Shown in pieces: positions 32,725 through 42,772 of a stretch of 64,000 bases of DNA. The stretch comes from Novipirellula aureliae (lineage in GTDB: Bacteria > Planctomycetota > Planctomycetia > Pirellulales > Pirellulaceae): contig NZ_SJPY01000001.1 in assembly GCF_007860185.1 (NCBI RefSeq), positions 124,001-188,000 on the forward strand. The letters are read 5' to 3'. A program made the translations under genes and the position numbers. The notes beneath the pieces are model-generated. The model was given only the letters and a program-made list of their open reading frames with translations. It ran no database searches and was not told the DNA's origin. The first letter of the stretch is position 1. Every line of letters starts with the position of its first letter.

Positions 32725-34500
32725 ATGAGTACCGCAAACGCTGCTGCCAATGAAAACCGCGTCATGACCGGAGCTGATATTCTGGTCAAATCGTTAGTGG
32801 ATCATGGCGTCGACGTGCTGTTCGCCTATCCAGGTGGATGCAGCATGCCGATGCACCAGGCGTTGACTCGATTTGGCGAATCGATCCGAACGATTTTGCC
32901 TAGGCACGAGCAGGGCGGTGGTTTTGCTGCTCAAGGCTACGCCCGATCGACCGGACGCGTAGGCGTGGTAATGGCCACCAGTGGTCCGGGTGCGACCAAT
33001 TTGGTCACCGCGATCGCCGATGCCAAGCTTGACAGCATTCCGCTGGTTTGCATTACCGGCCAAGTTCCCACCGCCGTCATTGGCTCGGACGCGTTTCAAG
33101 AAACGCCAATGGTCGAAATTTGCCGTGGCATTACCAAGCACCATTACTTGGTGACCGATATCGCCGATTTGCCTCGTGTGATGAAAGAAGCGTTCCATAT
33201 CGCGACCACTGGTCGACCAGGACCGGTTCTAATCGACATGCCGAAGGACGTGCAACTTAGCACGCTCGAAATCGACATGAACCCTGCGATGAACTTGCCA
33301 GGCTACAGCCCTGACCCGCCTGCGGTTGCTACCGAGACCGTGAAACAAATGGCCGCTGAAATCAAACGATCGCGCCGACCGATGATCTATGCAGGTGGTG
33401 GCATCATCCTCGGCGGGGCCAGCGAAGAGCTGCGTGAATTTGTTCGCAAAACAGGCATCCCGGTAACGACGACACTGATGGGGATCGGTGCGATTCCTCC
33501 CGAAGACAAACACTCCATGTCATGGCTCGGAATGCACGGCGCCGCATTTGCAAACTATGCCGTCCGTGATTGTGATTTGCTGATCGCACTCGGTGTCCGT
33601 TTCGACGACCGCGTAACGGGCAAGGTCGAAGCGTTTGCGAAAGACGCAAAAATCATTCATGTCGATATCGACGCGGCCGAATTGAACAAAAACAAACAAG
33701 CTCATATCCCCGTTCGTGGCGATGTGAAGCAGGTGTTGACAGCTCTCAATCAAGTGGTTGAAAAACCAGAGATCGACGAGTGGCAAACTCACTGCGAAAA
33801 GCTCAAGGCACAGTACCCGTTCCGCTATGACGAGTCGTTCGACGGCATTTTGCAACAGCATGCGATCAAGACGCTTAGCGACATGACGCGCGATATGGAC
33901 GCCTACGTCAGCGTCGGTGTGGGGCAACACCAGATGTGGGCGGCTCAGTTTTTCCAATTCCGTCGCCCACGAACGTGGCACAGCAGCAGCGGATTGGGGA
34001 CGATGGGCTTCGGGTTGCCGGCCGCGATGGGCATCCAGGCCGCACATCCCAATGCCTTGGTCATCGATATCGATGGTGACGGAAGTTTCCAAATGAACAT
34101 CCAAGAATTGGCAACGTGTTTCTGTGAAGAACTGCCCGTGAAGGTGCTGTTGCTCAATAACCAACATCTCGGGATGGTGGTCCAATGGGAAGACCGCTTT
34201 ATGGAACGCAATCGCGCTCATACCTACCTCGGACCCATCCGTCACGAAGAAGCCGCAGGACAGAGCAAGGCAGAGCGGTTCCAGTATGCCGAGGATCGCT
34301 ATCCCGACTTTGTCCAAATTGCAAAGGGATACGGATGCGGTGCCGCAACGGTACGCCGCAAAGCCGATCTGGAAGCAGCTTATCGCGAGATGATCGACCA
34401 CAAGGGGCCCTTCCTGCTCGATGTCCAAGTCCCCTACCAAGAACATGTCCTACCAATGATCCCCGGCAATATGACCGTGGACGATATGATTCTGGAGTAG
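32725..34500 (+). CDS. ilvB: Acetolactate synthase large subunit
   Basis: Thiamine-diphosphate enzyme of branched-chain amino acid synthesis. The 591-residue protein has the catalytic-glutamate block [16 protein letters not shown], the GPGATNLVT motif, a central FAD-type domain and the C-terminal TPP motif [14 protein letters not shown]. The ATG at 32725 ([11 protein letters not shown]) is preferred over an in-frame TTG at 32680. No small subunit (ilvN) follows. Several planctomycete and catabolic variants lack an adjacent one, but the length and motifs fit the biosynthetic type. Confidence 0.93.
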   Translation: MSTANAAANENRVMTGADILVKSLVDHGVDVLFAYPGGCSMPMHQALTRFGESIRTILPRHEQGGGFAAQGYARSTGRVGVVMATSGPGATNLVTAIADAKLDSIPLVCITGQVPTAVIGSDAFQETPMVEICRGITKHHYLVTDIADLPRVMKEAFHIATTGRPGPVLIDMPKDVQLSTLEIDMNPAMNLPGYSPDPPAVATETVKQMAAEIKRSRRPMIYAGGGIILGGASEELREFVRKTGIPVTTTLMGIGAIPPEDKHSMSWLGMHGAAFANYAVRDCDLLIALGVRFDDRVTGKVEAFAKDAKIIHVDIDAAELNKNKQAHIPVRGDVKQVLTALNQVVEKPEIDEWQTHCEKLKAQYPFRYDESFDGILQQHAIKTLSDMTRDMDAYVSVGVGQHQMWAAQFFQFRRPRTWHSSSGLGTMGFGLPAAMGIQAAHPNALVIDIDGDGSFQMNIQELATCFCEELPVKVLLLNNQHLGMVVQWEDRFMERNRAHTYLGPIRHEEAAGQSKAERFQYAEDRYPDFVQIAKGYGCGAATVRRKADLEAAYREMIDHKGPFLLDVQVPYQEHVLPMIPGNMTVDDMILE

Positions 34501-34617
34501 GCCTGTAGAAGAGGGGGCATGTAACAAAGCACAAGGCTCTCCTCCGTGAAAGCTTCCGGGAAAGCTTCCGCGAAAACTTCCGCAGCGAGCCAATCGATCG
34601 GTTGGCGAAAGGTCGTT

Positions 34618-35769
34618 CTACTTGACCGCCAACATCCGCTCGAGTGCTACCAAACTCCATTTTTTCGTATCCCCTTCGACTTTTATCGGGTTCACGACGA
34701 CCCCATCACGAAGATTTTCGAGGGTCCAACAAAGGTGTGGTAAATCGATTCGGTACATCGTTGCGCACATGCAAACGACCGGGCTCAAAAAATGGATTTC
34801 TTGCTCGGGGAACTCGGCTTTCAATCGATGGACCAAATGCAACTCGGTGCCGATCGCCCACTTCGTACCTGCCGGACTGCTTCGCACCGTCTCGATGATC
34901 TTTCCTGTACTTCCCGATACGTCGGCGATGTCATTCACTTCGCGAGGACATTCCGGGTGCACTAGGATTTTGATCCCGGGATGCTGCTTGCGGAATTGAT
35001 CGACATGTTCGGCGCGAAACATTTGATGCACACTGCAATGCCCTTTCCACAAAATCACACGACTATCGCGAATCGCTTGTTCGGTATTGCCGCCAAGATC
35101 CAATTGATACGGATCCCAAACAGGCATTTGTGATTCGTCGATCCCCATCGTGAGGGCTGTATTTCGGCCCAGATGTTGATCGGGAAAAAAGAAGACTCGG
35201 TCACCGCGTTCGAACGCCCACTCTAGAACCGCACGCGCGTTGCTGCTGGTACACACGATACCACCATGCTGACCGCAGAACGCCTTTAAACTAGCTGCAC
35301 TATTGATATAGGTAACCGGGATCACTCGGTCTGTATCGATCACTTCGGCCATATCGTCCCAAGCGTCTTCGACCTGTTTGATCGCCGCCATATCGGCCAT
35401 CGAGCAACCGGCTGACATATCGGGTAGCGTCACGTTGACATACCGTCCATCTCGTTCGGCCAGTTTCTCAGGCCGATTGGCTAAGATGTCTGCGGTTTCG
35501 GCCATGAAGTGAACACCACAAAAGACAATCGTTTCACAGGCACGGCTGTCTGCCGCCATCTCGCTCAATTGATAACTATCACCCCGCAAATCGGTATGCT
35601 CAATCACCTCGTCCTGCTGATAATGGTGGCCTAGGATCAACAAACGCTCACCAAAATGGGCTCGTACCGCCTCGATCCGCGTTTGCAATTCATCGGCTTC
35701 GAGAGTTTTGTAGGGGCGTAGCGGATGCACCGCTCCATCGTCGAGCTGGGGGATGATCGCGTTCAACAA
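34618..35769 (-). CDS. nadA: Quinolinate synthase A
   Basis: Condenses iminoaspartate and dihydroxyacetone phosphate into quinolinate for NAD synthesis and carries a 4Fe-4S cluster. The 383-residue protein has LILGHHYQQDEV, VFCGVHFMAETADIL, GGIVCTSSNARAVLEW and VVCMCATMYRIDLPHL, which include the expected cluster cysteines. It stands alone on the minus strand, convergent with ilvB. The 117-bp gap to ilvB holds a 12-bp unit repeated three times (34548-34583). Confidence 0.95.
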   Translation of the reverse strand: MLNAIIPQLDDGAVHPLRPYKTLEADELQTRIEAVRAHFGERLLILGHHYQQDEVIEHTDLRGDSYQLSEMAADSRACETIVFCGVHFMAETADILANRPEKLAERDGRYVNVTLPDMSAGCSMADMAAIKQVEDAWDDMAEVIDTDRVIPVTYINSAASLKAFCGQHGGIVCTSSNARAVLEWAFERGDRVFFFPDQHLGRNTALTMGIDESQMPVWDPYQLDLGGNTEQAIRDSRVILWKGHCSVHQMFRAEHVDQFRKQHPGIKILVHPECPREVNDIADVSGSTGKIIETVRSSPAGTKWAIGTELHLVHRLKAEFPEQEIHFLSPVVCMCATMYRIDLPHLCWTLENLRDGVVVNPIKVEGDTKKWSLVALERMLAVK

Positions 35770-36476
35770 TTTTTTCCTTGAGGGGGGAGGGTGGGGATGG
35801 AAAGCCCATCAGGTCATTATGGATTATACCCATTAGGCCAGAAAAGGATCGATAGGGGGGGCGGAGGAAGTTTGACGGTCGCTAGCAACTCGCTCGCGAG
35901 ACTTCCGTCTCCTGCAACGGTGATCGAGAGGCGGAATTCACCCATCATCACTTTCCCAGGCGGGAGCCTGGGAAAACGCTTTTGGTGCATCATTTGCGCT
36001 CAGGGTGCGAATTATGGTGAATTGGCGGCCCAGTGCGTCCTGGCACGCCATGATCGGTACGTTTCGCTTGGTCGGTTCGCTATGCTAGAGGGCACAGACT
36101 ACTCAGTCCGAACTGATTTCCCAAACCGAAAGAGAGGTTTCTCTGATACCGAATCGCTAGACGTTGCGTCGTACACGAGTTGCTGAAGAAATCATGCAGC
36201 ACCCTTGGCTTTCTACAGCAGCACCCTAGACAAGTGGTAGGTTTCTGTTGTCGGAAGTGATAAAGAGCACCGCAATTTAACCATTGCAGCCCTTTCACCG
36301 GCGACATTTTACACATCATAAAACGATCTAACCTGGAACGATTGCGTTAGCCGATACTTGTTTTCGAAGAAGCGACGCCGAACCTTGGCTTGCTTTTGTG
36401 GACAAGTGATGCTTAACGGCTGACGCGGTCACTTGCCATCAAGACGTCTGGCACTCACGAAGAGGAACCTTGCGAC
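35770..36476. other. Intergenic region between nadA and glgX
   Basis: No gene is supported in these 700 bp. TTTCCCAGGC and GCCTGGGAAA (35952-35975) form a perfect 10-bp hairpin with a GGGA loop, of the type seen as dispersed repeats. A G-rich run follows the nadA start. Both flanking promoters must lie here. Confidence 0.5.
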
Positions 36477-38567
36477 ATGCTCATGAAACAGCCGTGCCCT
36501 GAAATGCACTTTACCTACCAGATGCCCTACGGAGCTGCTCTCCAGGACACAGGTACTCAGTTTTCGGTTTTCAGCCGTTCTGCCACCAGTATGCGTCTGC
36601 TGCTCTACAATAAGATCAATGACCTTGAGCCCGCAGAGATCATCGAATTCGATGCCGAAAGAGATCGCCGCGGTGACGTCTGGAGCATGTATGTCCCTGG
36701 GCTCGAGCATGGACAACTCTATCACTATCAAGCGAGTGGCCCCTGGGACCCCGAGCATGGCCATCGCTTTGACGCCGCGGCCCGTTTGATCGACCCTTAT
36801 GCTCAAGCACTCGCAGGCACGTACCAAAAGTGCGATGACGGCGTCGTTCGTCCGCCCAAGTGCGTGGTGATCGACGATACGTTTGACTGGGAAGGTGACA
36901 CCCATCTACGGCATGACATCAGCGAAACGATTATCTATGAAATGCACGTTCGCGGCTTGACGAAAAGTCGGACGGCAAAGGTCAAAACATCGGGCAGCTA
37001 TTTGGGAGTAATCGAGAAGATCCCATATCTTCAATCGCTCGGCATCACCGCGGTTGAGTTGATGCCCGTCAACGAGTTTCCCATTCGCAATCCGCTCGGT
37101 GAGAAACTCGATAAGCCTAACTATTGGGGCTACGACCCGATGGCGTTTTTCTCGCCGCACCGAGGTTATGCCCACGGCAAAAAGCCGGGATCGCAAGTCA
37201 CTGAATTCAAACAGATGGTCAAGGCTCTTCACAAAGCCGGAATCGAAGTGATCTTGGATGTCGTCTTCAACCATACCTGCGAAGGTAACGAACTTGGCCC
37301 AACGATCTCGTTCAAGGGCTTGGAAAATCAAATCTATTACATCCTCAGCGAAGGTCAACATTACTGCAACTACTCTGGCTGCGGCAATACACTCAACGGC
37401 AATCACCCGGTCGTCCGTGAAATGATTTTTCATTGTCTCCGCCATTGGGTTTACAACTACCATGTCGACGGGTTCCGATTCGATCTGGCTAGTATCCTTA
37501 GCCGCGATCGGCACGGCAACTTGATCCCCAACCCGCCGATGGTCGAATTGATCGCGGAAGATCCGTTGCTTGCCAATACAAAGATCATTGCGGAAGCATG
37601 GGACGCCGCCGGTGCCTATCAAGTAGGCTCGTTTGGAAACCATCGCTGGGCCGAATGGAACGGTCGTTATCGTGATGACGTGCGAGGTTTTTGGCGAGGC
37701 GATGGAGGAACGCTGGGGGCGTTGGCAACCCGACTCGCCGGCAGCAGCGACTTGTACGAACACGCTGGACGACCGCCGCACTGTAGTATCAACTTCATCA
37801 CAAGCCATGACGGCTTTACGATGAACGATTTGGTCACTTACAAGGACAAGCACAACCTGGCCAACGGCGAGGACAATCGTGACGGGGACAATCACAACAT
37901 TAGCGATAACTATGGCGTCGAAGGCCCAACTCGAAAGAAGGGAGTTCGCACGATTCGAAGTCGCCAAATTCGCAACATGATGGCAACCTTGCTGCTAAGC
38001 CAGGGCGTTCCGATGGTTGTCTCAGGCGACGAGATTCGCAAGACACAGCGTGGCAACAACAATGCCTACTGCCAAGATAGCGACATCAGCTGGTTCGATT
38101 GGCGATTGGTGGAAAAAAATGCCGACATGCTGCGGTTCTTCCAAGGACTGACCAAGTTCCGCCGTGAGCAACCGTCGGTACGTCGCCAACATTTTTTGAC
38201 CGGCAAACCGGTCGATGGTCGAAAGATCCCCGACGTATCCTGGTACTCGCCCGATGGCCATCCACTCGATTGGGGGCAACATGACCTGGCCATGCTCGCC
38301 TATATCGCTGCCCCGAGCCGAGTGGACGACCCAGAAGGTCTCGGACGCGACCTGGTGATGATGTTCAACAGCACCGGTCAAGATCGTAGCTTCAAGTTGC
38401 CTGCAATGGGACGAGGCATCAAGTGGAACCTGTTTGTCAATACCGCTGGCGTATCGCCGAAAGACATCTACCCCGATCTCGACGGCCCGATGCCCCCAAG
38501 TAGCCGAGTCGTCGACGTGGCGTGTCACGCGTTGAAGATTTACGTCAGCCAACCGGAACCGTTTTAG
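36477..38567 (+). CDS. glgX: Glycogen debranching enzyme / isoamylase-type
   Basis: Hydrolyses alpha-1,6 branches in glycogen or limit dextrins. The 696-residue protein has an N-terminal CBM48-like domain (about 15-110), then a GH13 barrel with DVVFNHTCEGNE, the nucleophile block DGFRFDLASIL, the acid IIAEAWDAAG and FITSHDGFTMNDLV. These are the four conserved GH13 regions of the GlgX/TreX group. AGAGGA lies about 10 bp before the ATG. No other glycogen genes are adjacent. Confidence 0.93.
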   Translation: MLMKQPCPEMHFTYQMPYGAALQDTGTQFSVFSRSATSMRLLLYNKINDLEPAEIIEFDAERDRRGDVWSMYVPGLEHGQLYHYQASGPWDPEHGHRFDAAARLIDPYAQALAGTYQKCDDGVVRPPKCVVIDDTFDWEGDTHLRHDISETIIYEMHVRGLTKSRTAKVKTSGSYLGVIEKIPYLQSLGITAVELMPVNEFPIRNPLGEKLDKPNYWGYDPMAFFSPHRGYAHGKKPGSQVTEFKQMVKALHKAGIEVILDVVFNHTCEGNELGPTISFKGLENQIYYILSEGQHYCNYSGCGNTLNGNHPVVREMIFHCLRHWVYNYHVDGFRFDLASILSRDRHGNLIPNPPMVELIAEDPLLANTKIIAEAWDAAGAYQVGSFGNHRWAEWNGRYRDDVRGFWRGDGGTLGALATRLAGSSDLYEHAGRPPHCSINFITSHDGFTMNDLVTYKDKHNLANGEDNRDGDNHNISDNYGVEGPTRKKGVRTIRSRQIRNMMATLLLSQGVPMVVSGDEIRKTQRGNNNAYCQDSDISWFDWRLVEKNADMLRFFQGLTKFRREQPSVRRQHFLTGKPVDGRKIPDVSWYSPDGHPLDWGQHDLAMLAYIAAPSRVDDPEGLGRDLVMMFNSTGQDRSFKLPAMGRGIKWNLFVNTAGVSPKDIYPDLDGPMPPSSRVVDVACHALKIYVSQPEPF

Positions 38568-39063
38568 TTCGCAAACGGCTCGTCGATTTAGCAAGCGTCG
38601 CCTTTCGCGGTTAGGAAGTGAATACGTCAGCAAATCGCCAAGAATCCGTTACCTCCGCTAGGGAAAAGGCCCGTTAGCCAGGACCATCCTTGTCCCCTGC
38701 GGATTCTTGTCCCCTGCGGTTTCTTTTGTAGCGAAACTCACGCAGAGTTTCGGCAACGGTCAAAAGATGTCCAAAAGCCGAAAATCTTGGCGACTTTGGC
38801 GACGGTTGAGGCCGCAATTCAGCCCGATTTCTAACAGGTCACTACGATTCCAGCTGATTCGGGAGTCTGGGGCTCGGAGTCTGGGGCTCGGAGTGGGAAC
38901 CCGGAGAGGTGCAACAAACGCAAAGGCTTGCGAAAAAAGAGCACCTAAATGCCGAACAACCTGCTCGAATTGGGGGGAGAAAAACAGAGGAGGCGTGTCG
39001 TTCTCGGCATCGCTGGGGATGGGTTGTCGTCAGGCCCTCCGAATCGTTAAAAACAGACAAACT

Positions 39064-39092
39064 TTGCATTTTTTGCTAAAAACAGGTATTCT
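39064..39092 (+). promoter_or_regulatory. Sigma-70-like promoter upstream of the PEP-CTERM gene
   Basis: TTGCAT (39064-39069) and TATTCT (39087-39092) are separated by 17 bp in an AT-rich stretch. A transcript would start near 39099, about 165 bp before the gene. Confidence 0.5.
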
Positions 39093-39142
39093 TTTTTGGA
39101 CAACGAGTATTTCTCTAAGCTACACTGGGACTTTGTGAAGCG

Positions 39143-39169
39143 TTCATTTGATGAAATGAAGAGTTTTTT
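39143..39169 (+). terminator. Intrinsic-terminator-like hairpin in the leader
   Basis: TTCATTT / AAATGAA (39143-39149 and 39154-39160) with a GATG loop is followed by six T residues (39164-39169). It lies about 45-70 bases after the predicted transcription start. Confidence 0.5.
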
Positions 39170-39177
39170 CGCCCTTT

Positions 39178-39204
39178 CCCCTGATCCAAAAGGATCGGGG
39201 TTTT
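39178..39204 (+). terminator. Second terminator-like hairpin in the leader
   Basis: CCCC-T-GATCC (39178-39187) pairs with GGATC-GGGG (39192-39200) with one bulge and a four-A loop, then TTTT. It is stronger than the preceding hairpin and ends 58 bp before the PEP-CTERM start codon. Confidence 0.6.
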
Positions 39205-39262
39205 GCGGTATGACAATCACATTGCCCCCCACCTAGCGTGATACCCCTCGGAGACTACGAAA

Positions 39263-39889
39263 ATGAGATTTCGTTTACTAGCGATTCCTTTCCTGGCATT
39301 GGCATTGGCGCAGGCCCCCGCCTCGGCTGATGTGACTTTTCTGTTTGATATGGATACCGGCTTGGCGGAAATACAGGAAACGAGAACCACTGAGTGGAAA
39401 GATACTTTCGATATCGACATCTGGCTCGAAGCTGACGCTGCTATTACCGAATTTTCAACGATCTTCATCTTTGATCCGCAATATGTGACCGTCGTAGAAA
39501 ATAGCGTTCTAACCCCCGACTATGGCGACGCCGGCTTTGAAATGACTGGCCGCCCAGGTGGGTTTGAGCAGACGTCTTCGCTTACACTGAACAACGAAGG
39601 GGGTACATTAGGCTTGTTTGGTGGAGGAGACGGTGCAACCGCAAGATCAGGAAGTTTTATCGTGGGGCGTCTGACACTGAGCGTGCTCAATCCAACGATG
39701 GAGGACACGACGGAATCGTTACTGGGCTTTGATGCCTCCGCTGCGGATTTCTTTGGTGCTCCTACTACGGTAACCCCCGTTTTCGGTGCATCGACCTTGA
39801 CGATCTCTGCGGTCCCGGAGCCTTCGGCATTTGCGTTCTGCTTTGCTGGAACTGCCCTGCTCACGTATCGTCGCCGTCGATCACGATAG
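39263..39889 (+). CDS. PEP-CTERM sorting-domain protein
   Basis: The 208-residue protein has a signal peptide (MRFRLLAIPFLALALAQAPASA), a cohesin-like beta-rich body (FIFDPQYVTVVENSVLTPDY) and the C-terminal sorting signal VPEPSAFAF, a hydrophobic helix and RRRRSR. Such proteins are processed by an exosortase and exported to the cell surface or matrix. CGGAG lies about 10 bp before the ATG. The leader carries two hairpins that could attenuate transcription. The specific role is unknown. Confidence 0.85.
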   Translation: MRFRLLAIPFLALALAQAPASADVTFLFDMDTGLAEIQETRTTEWKDTFDIDIWLEADAAITEFSTIFIFDPQYVTVVENSVLTPDYGDAGFEMTGRPGGFEQTSSLTLNNEGGTLGLFGGGDGATARSGSFIVGRLTLSVLNPTMEDTTESLLGFDASAADFFGAPTTVTPVFGASTLTISAVPEPSAFAFCFAGTALLTYRRRRSR

Positions 39890-40057
39890 AAGTAAACCGA
39901 TTAACTAGCGATTTTACGCTAACAGCTATCCAAAATAATTTTCCACGATCCTATTTGTGTCGTAGAATAGCGTCGTGCGGAAGCGCTTCGCGTTTTGTTT
40001 CAGCTTTCCGTTGCTCCGTTAACGGATTTTTTTCACTATCAGAACTGGTATCATCGA

Positions 40058-41287
40058 ATGCATCGTACAAAAAAATCGGGTTTTACCCTAGTCGAATTAC
40101 TGGTGGTGATCGCCATCATCGGTGTTTTGGTTGGCCTGCTTTTGCCTGCCGTCCAAGCCGCGCGGGAAGCTGCCCGGCGAATGAGCTGCAGCAACAACTT
40201 CAAACAGATTGGCTTGGCCCTACACAATTATCACTCCGCCTACAACATGCTGCCGATGCATGCAGGTGGTACGGACTGGGATCCGGCAACGTCGAACATT
40301 TTAGAGCCATCTTTGAATACCAATCAACTTCACCTCAGCTACATGGTGGGATTGCTGCCGTTCATCGAGCAGCAACCGCTCTGGGAGCAAATCAGTAATC
40401 CGATGGTCAACACGTCTGGAACCGGTCCGAATCCATGGGCGGCGATGGGACCAAGACCCTACGCGGGATCGTTCGGATACGCTCCTTGGACCGTCGATGT
40501 TCCTGGTTTCCGTTGCCCTAGCGATCCAGGCGAGGGACTTCCAGCTTTGGGACGGACCAACTATGCCGCTTGTCTCGGCGATGATACCTTTCGCTCGTTT
40601 CTAGGAGCGACTTCAATGACCGGCAGCTCCGGAACGATTACAGCTTCTAACAGTGCTTTAGTGACTCAGCACGGGCGTGGAATTTTTGTCCCACGTCGAA
40701 AAGCAGGGTTTAGAGACATCATTGACGGCTTGTCGAACACGATCATTTGCGGTGAGATTGCGACGGATCTTGGCGATAACGATGTGCGAACCAAGGGATC
40801 GTTTGAAAACGGAAATACAGTGTACACCAACGACCCTGGCCTTCGGTTCTGTCGCGATTCGGGCCAGATGGATCCACAGCGTCCCGCCTTTTGGGCCGCG
40901 ACCGTTTTTCCGGCACACGATCCCGGCGACATCTCGGGAACCGCGTTCACTGGCTCTGTCTTGTCTGGAACCGCTCGTGGTTGCAGCTGGGCGTCCAGCG
41001 AGAACATTTTCACGGGGTTCAGCACCTCGCTCGGGCCAAACTCGGAACTTTGCTTGGGAACACGCACACCTTCGGCAGAAGGAAATTGGTCCGCGAGTAG
41101 CCGACACCAAGGTGGTGCTCATGTGTTGATGGGTGACGGCGGGGTCAAGTTTGTGACCGATTCGATTGATGCTGGAAACGGCAATTATCCACTCCTTGAT
41201 ATCGAGCCGGGAATGGCGAGTCCGTTCGGCGTTTGGGGAGCCCTCGGAACGCGTGCATCCCGCGAAGTCGTCGAAAATCCATTCTAA
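40058..41287 (+). CDS. DUF1559 protein with prepilin-type N-terminus
   Basis: The 409-residue protein starts MHRTKKSGFTLVELLVVIAI, a type IV prepilin methylation and membrane motif, followed by AAREAARRMSCSNNFKQIGLALHNYH, the planctomycete DUF1559 signature, and a C-terminal HQGGAHVLMGDGGVKFV block. These proteins are greatly expanded in planctomycetes; a pseudopilin or cell-surface role is assumed. The ATG at 40058 is chosen over an upstream TTG frame because the prepilin leader then has the normal length of 8 residues. It follows the PEP-CTERM gene by 168 bp. Confidence 0.92.
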   Translation: MHRTKKSGFTLVELLVVIAIIGVLVGLLLPAVQAAREAARRMSCSNNFKQIGLALHNYHSAYNMLPMHAGGTDWDPATSNILEPSLNTNQLHLSYMVGLLPFIEQQPLWEQISNPMVNTSGTGPNPWAAMGPRPYAGSFGYAPWTVDVPGFRCPSDPGEGLPALGRTNYAACLGDDTFRSFLGATSMTGSSGTITASNSALVTQHGRGIFVPRRKAGFRDIIDGLSNTIICGEIATDLGDNDVRTKGSFENGNTVYTNDPGLRFCRDSGQMDPQRPAFWAATVFPAHDPGDISGTAFTGSVLSGTARGCSWASSENIFTGFSTSLGPNSELCLGTRTPSAEGNWSASSRHQGGAHVLMGDGGVKFVTDSIDAGNGNYPLLDIEPGMASPFGVWGALGTRASREVVENPF

Positions 41288-41308
41288 ATCGCAAGTGGTT
41301 TAAATTCC

Positions 41309-41332
41309 ACGCTCACGAAATGGCGTGAGCGT
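41309..41332 (+). terminator. Hairpin after the DUF1559 gene
   Basis: ACGCTCACG (41309-41317) and CGTGAGCGT (41324-41332) form a perfect 9-bp stem 22 bp after the stop codon. The following T run is short (TT), so termination may be weak. Confidence 0.55.
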
Positions 41333-41576
41333 TTGGCCAGCGTCTTGTCACCACGAAGAATGAGCGTAAGAATCTTTCGTGGCTGTGGCTTCCAGCCGCA
41401 GCTTATTGGACAAGATGCCTCAACCACTATCCTGCCAAGCCTAAGAAGCTGCCAAGCCTAAGAAGCAGTGATGCTTCGCCCGCCAAACGAGTCGCTCCGT
41501 TTCGGTCTTGGAAGATCCGGCTCCATTCCTTCTCCTCGCGATTTGCCTTCCATTGGCTCGCATCGGACTTGCACCG

Positions 41577-42542
41577 TTATTTGCTACTTTGATCGGTGCT
41601 ACCTCGATCAGTCCATTCCGCCATGCTTTCGACTGCCCGATCCTTTAGCTCCGTGAACTTTGTGCTGGCGGCGGTAAGTCGTTCGTCCCACACCGGGTCC
41701 GGTGTCATATCCTTCGTCTCTTCGTGGTAGGTCGCGATCATTGCGGCCAGTCCCAGGGGTTCATAGAGGGCCAGATTGATCACATAGGCCGAAACAACCA
41801 CAAATATTGCAGCCGGAAGCTTTAGCGATTCAAAAAAGTAGCCAACTGCCAAACCGGGAACGAGAAATAGGACCAACAGAACAAAGAAACTCAGCACTCC
41901 AATTAGCCAGATGCCAACGGCTACCTTGAGGAGTTCTTTCCAGCTTTGAGCGTATAGAATCACGCCGTCTTTTGCTGATGCCCAAAGCGTTTGCTGATCG
42001 CGCCGAGTCAACCAATAACTGAAGATTGCCTCGTCCACATACGTCAAGCTACGATCAACAATCGCCATTGCAGCCTTGGCCAATTTCTCAATACCTGGAA
42101 GAGGCAGGAAGTCGACGATGTTGGCCACCTTTCGGGTGAAGGCCTTCAACGTGCCATCCACGAGGGCATCGACAGCGAAGAGGATGGAGATGTCTTTAAC
42201 ATTATTGGTGATGATCTCCTTTCCATACTGATACTGATTGACCCCTTTTGGCAGTTCCTTATGGACAATCAGCTCGGTCATCACGGCCACATGCGCGGCT
42301 TGGACCATATAGAGAAGGTATCGGCGAACCCATACCCAGATTCCCCCTAGGCCGATAATGGCGAACAACATTACAACCCATCCGAATCGACCAAACAACC
42401 ATGCGAGCCCCGAGAAGATCAGCAGGTAGATAGCGATTCCTATAGCGAACGCAGCATAGATGCCAAGACGCACCATCAAAATCGGCAAGGTCTGCATCAG
42501 CAGGCCCCATCCCGTACTCAAGCGACCTAGTACAGCACCCAT
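41577..42542 (-). CDS. Polytopic membrane protein, unknown function
   Basis: The 321-residue protein has hydrophobic segments near residues 25-50 (LGIYAAFAIGIAIYLLIFSG), 55-75 (WVVMLFAIIGLGGIWVW), 210-245 (VAVGIWLIGVLSFFVLLVLFLV) and 250-275. Between them is a long amphipathic region with an FLPLPGIEKLAKAAMAIVD stretch. The tail is charged. The overall pattern is like EI24 or DUF4013-type membrane proteins, but I see no decisive motif. It diverges from the TlpA-like gene at 42773. Confidence 0.72.
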   Translation of the reverse strand: MGAVLGRLSTGWGLLMQTLPILMVRLGIYAAFAIGIAIYLLIFSGLAWLFGRFGWVVMLFAIIGLGGIWVWVRRYLLYMVQAAHVAVMTELIVHKELPKGVNQYQYGKEIITNNVKDISILFAVDALVDGTLKAFTRKVANIVDFLPLPGIEKLAKAAMAIVDRSLTYVDEAIFSYWLTRRDQQTLWASAKDGVILYAQSWKELLKVAVGIWLIGVLSFFVLLVLFLVPGLAVGYFFESLKLPAAIFVVVSAYVINLALYEPLGLAAMIATYHEETKDMTPDPVWDERLTAASTKFTELKDRAVESMAEWTDRGSTDQSSK

Positions 42543-42772
42543 CGTTTCGTTCCCCTTGGTAGTTTTAGATTATTGGTCGCGGTAGAAAGCGGAGTGCTCC
42601 CAAGATACAGTCCGTTGCGTGAGCGAGCAACTGAGTGAATGAATACCCTGCTCATACGGGCAAAGTAAAAGTAACCGCAGACCCGACAAAACTTGCCAAG
42701 GTCGGTCGCGAATGTCACCATAAGAGTTCTCGCTGAAACTGTCTCGAACACAAACTCGTTGGAATTCTATCG

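Larger units (their letters stand above)
38568..39262. other. Intergenic region with repeats and a structured leader
   Basis: A 13-bp unit (TTGTCCCCTGCGG) occurs twice near 38690-38720, and a 14-bp unit (GGAGTCTGGGGCTC) is repeated in tandem at 38862-38889. Open frames here look random. The right-hand part contains a promoter-like sequence and two hairpins, listed separately. Confidence 0.5.

Noticed and set aside
33520-34446. 308-residue ORF antisense to ilvB
   Set aside because: A shadow of the acetolactate synthase gene; the sense strand has all family motifs.
36906-37967. 353-residue ORF antisense to glgX
   Set aside because: It is the reverse-frame shadow of a highly conserved GH13 gene, with no domain of its own.
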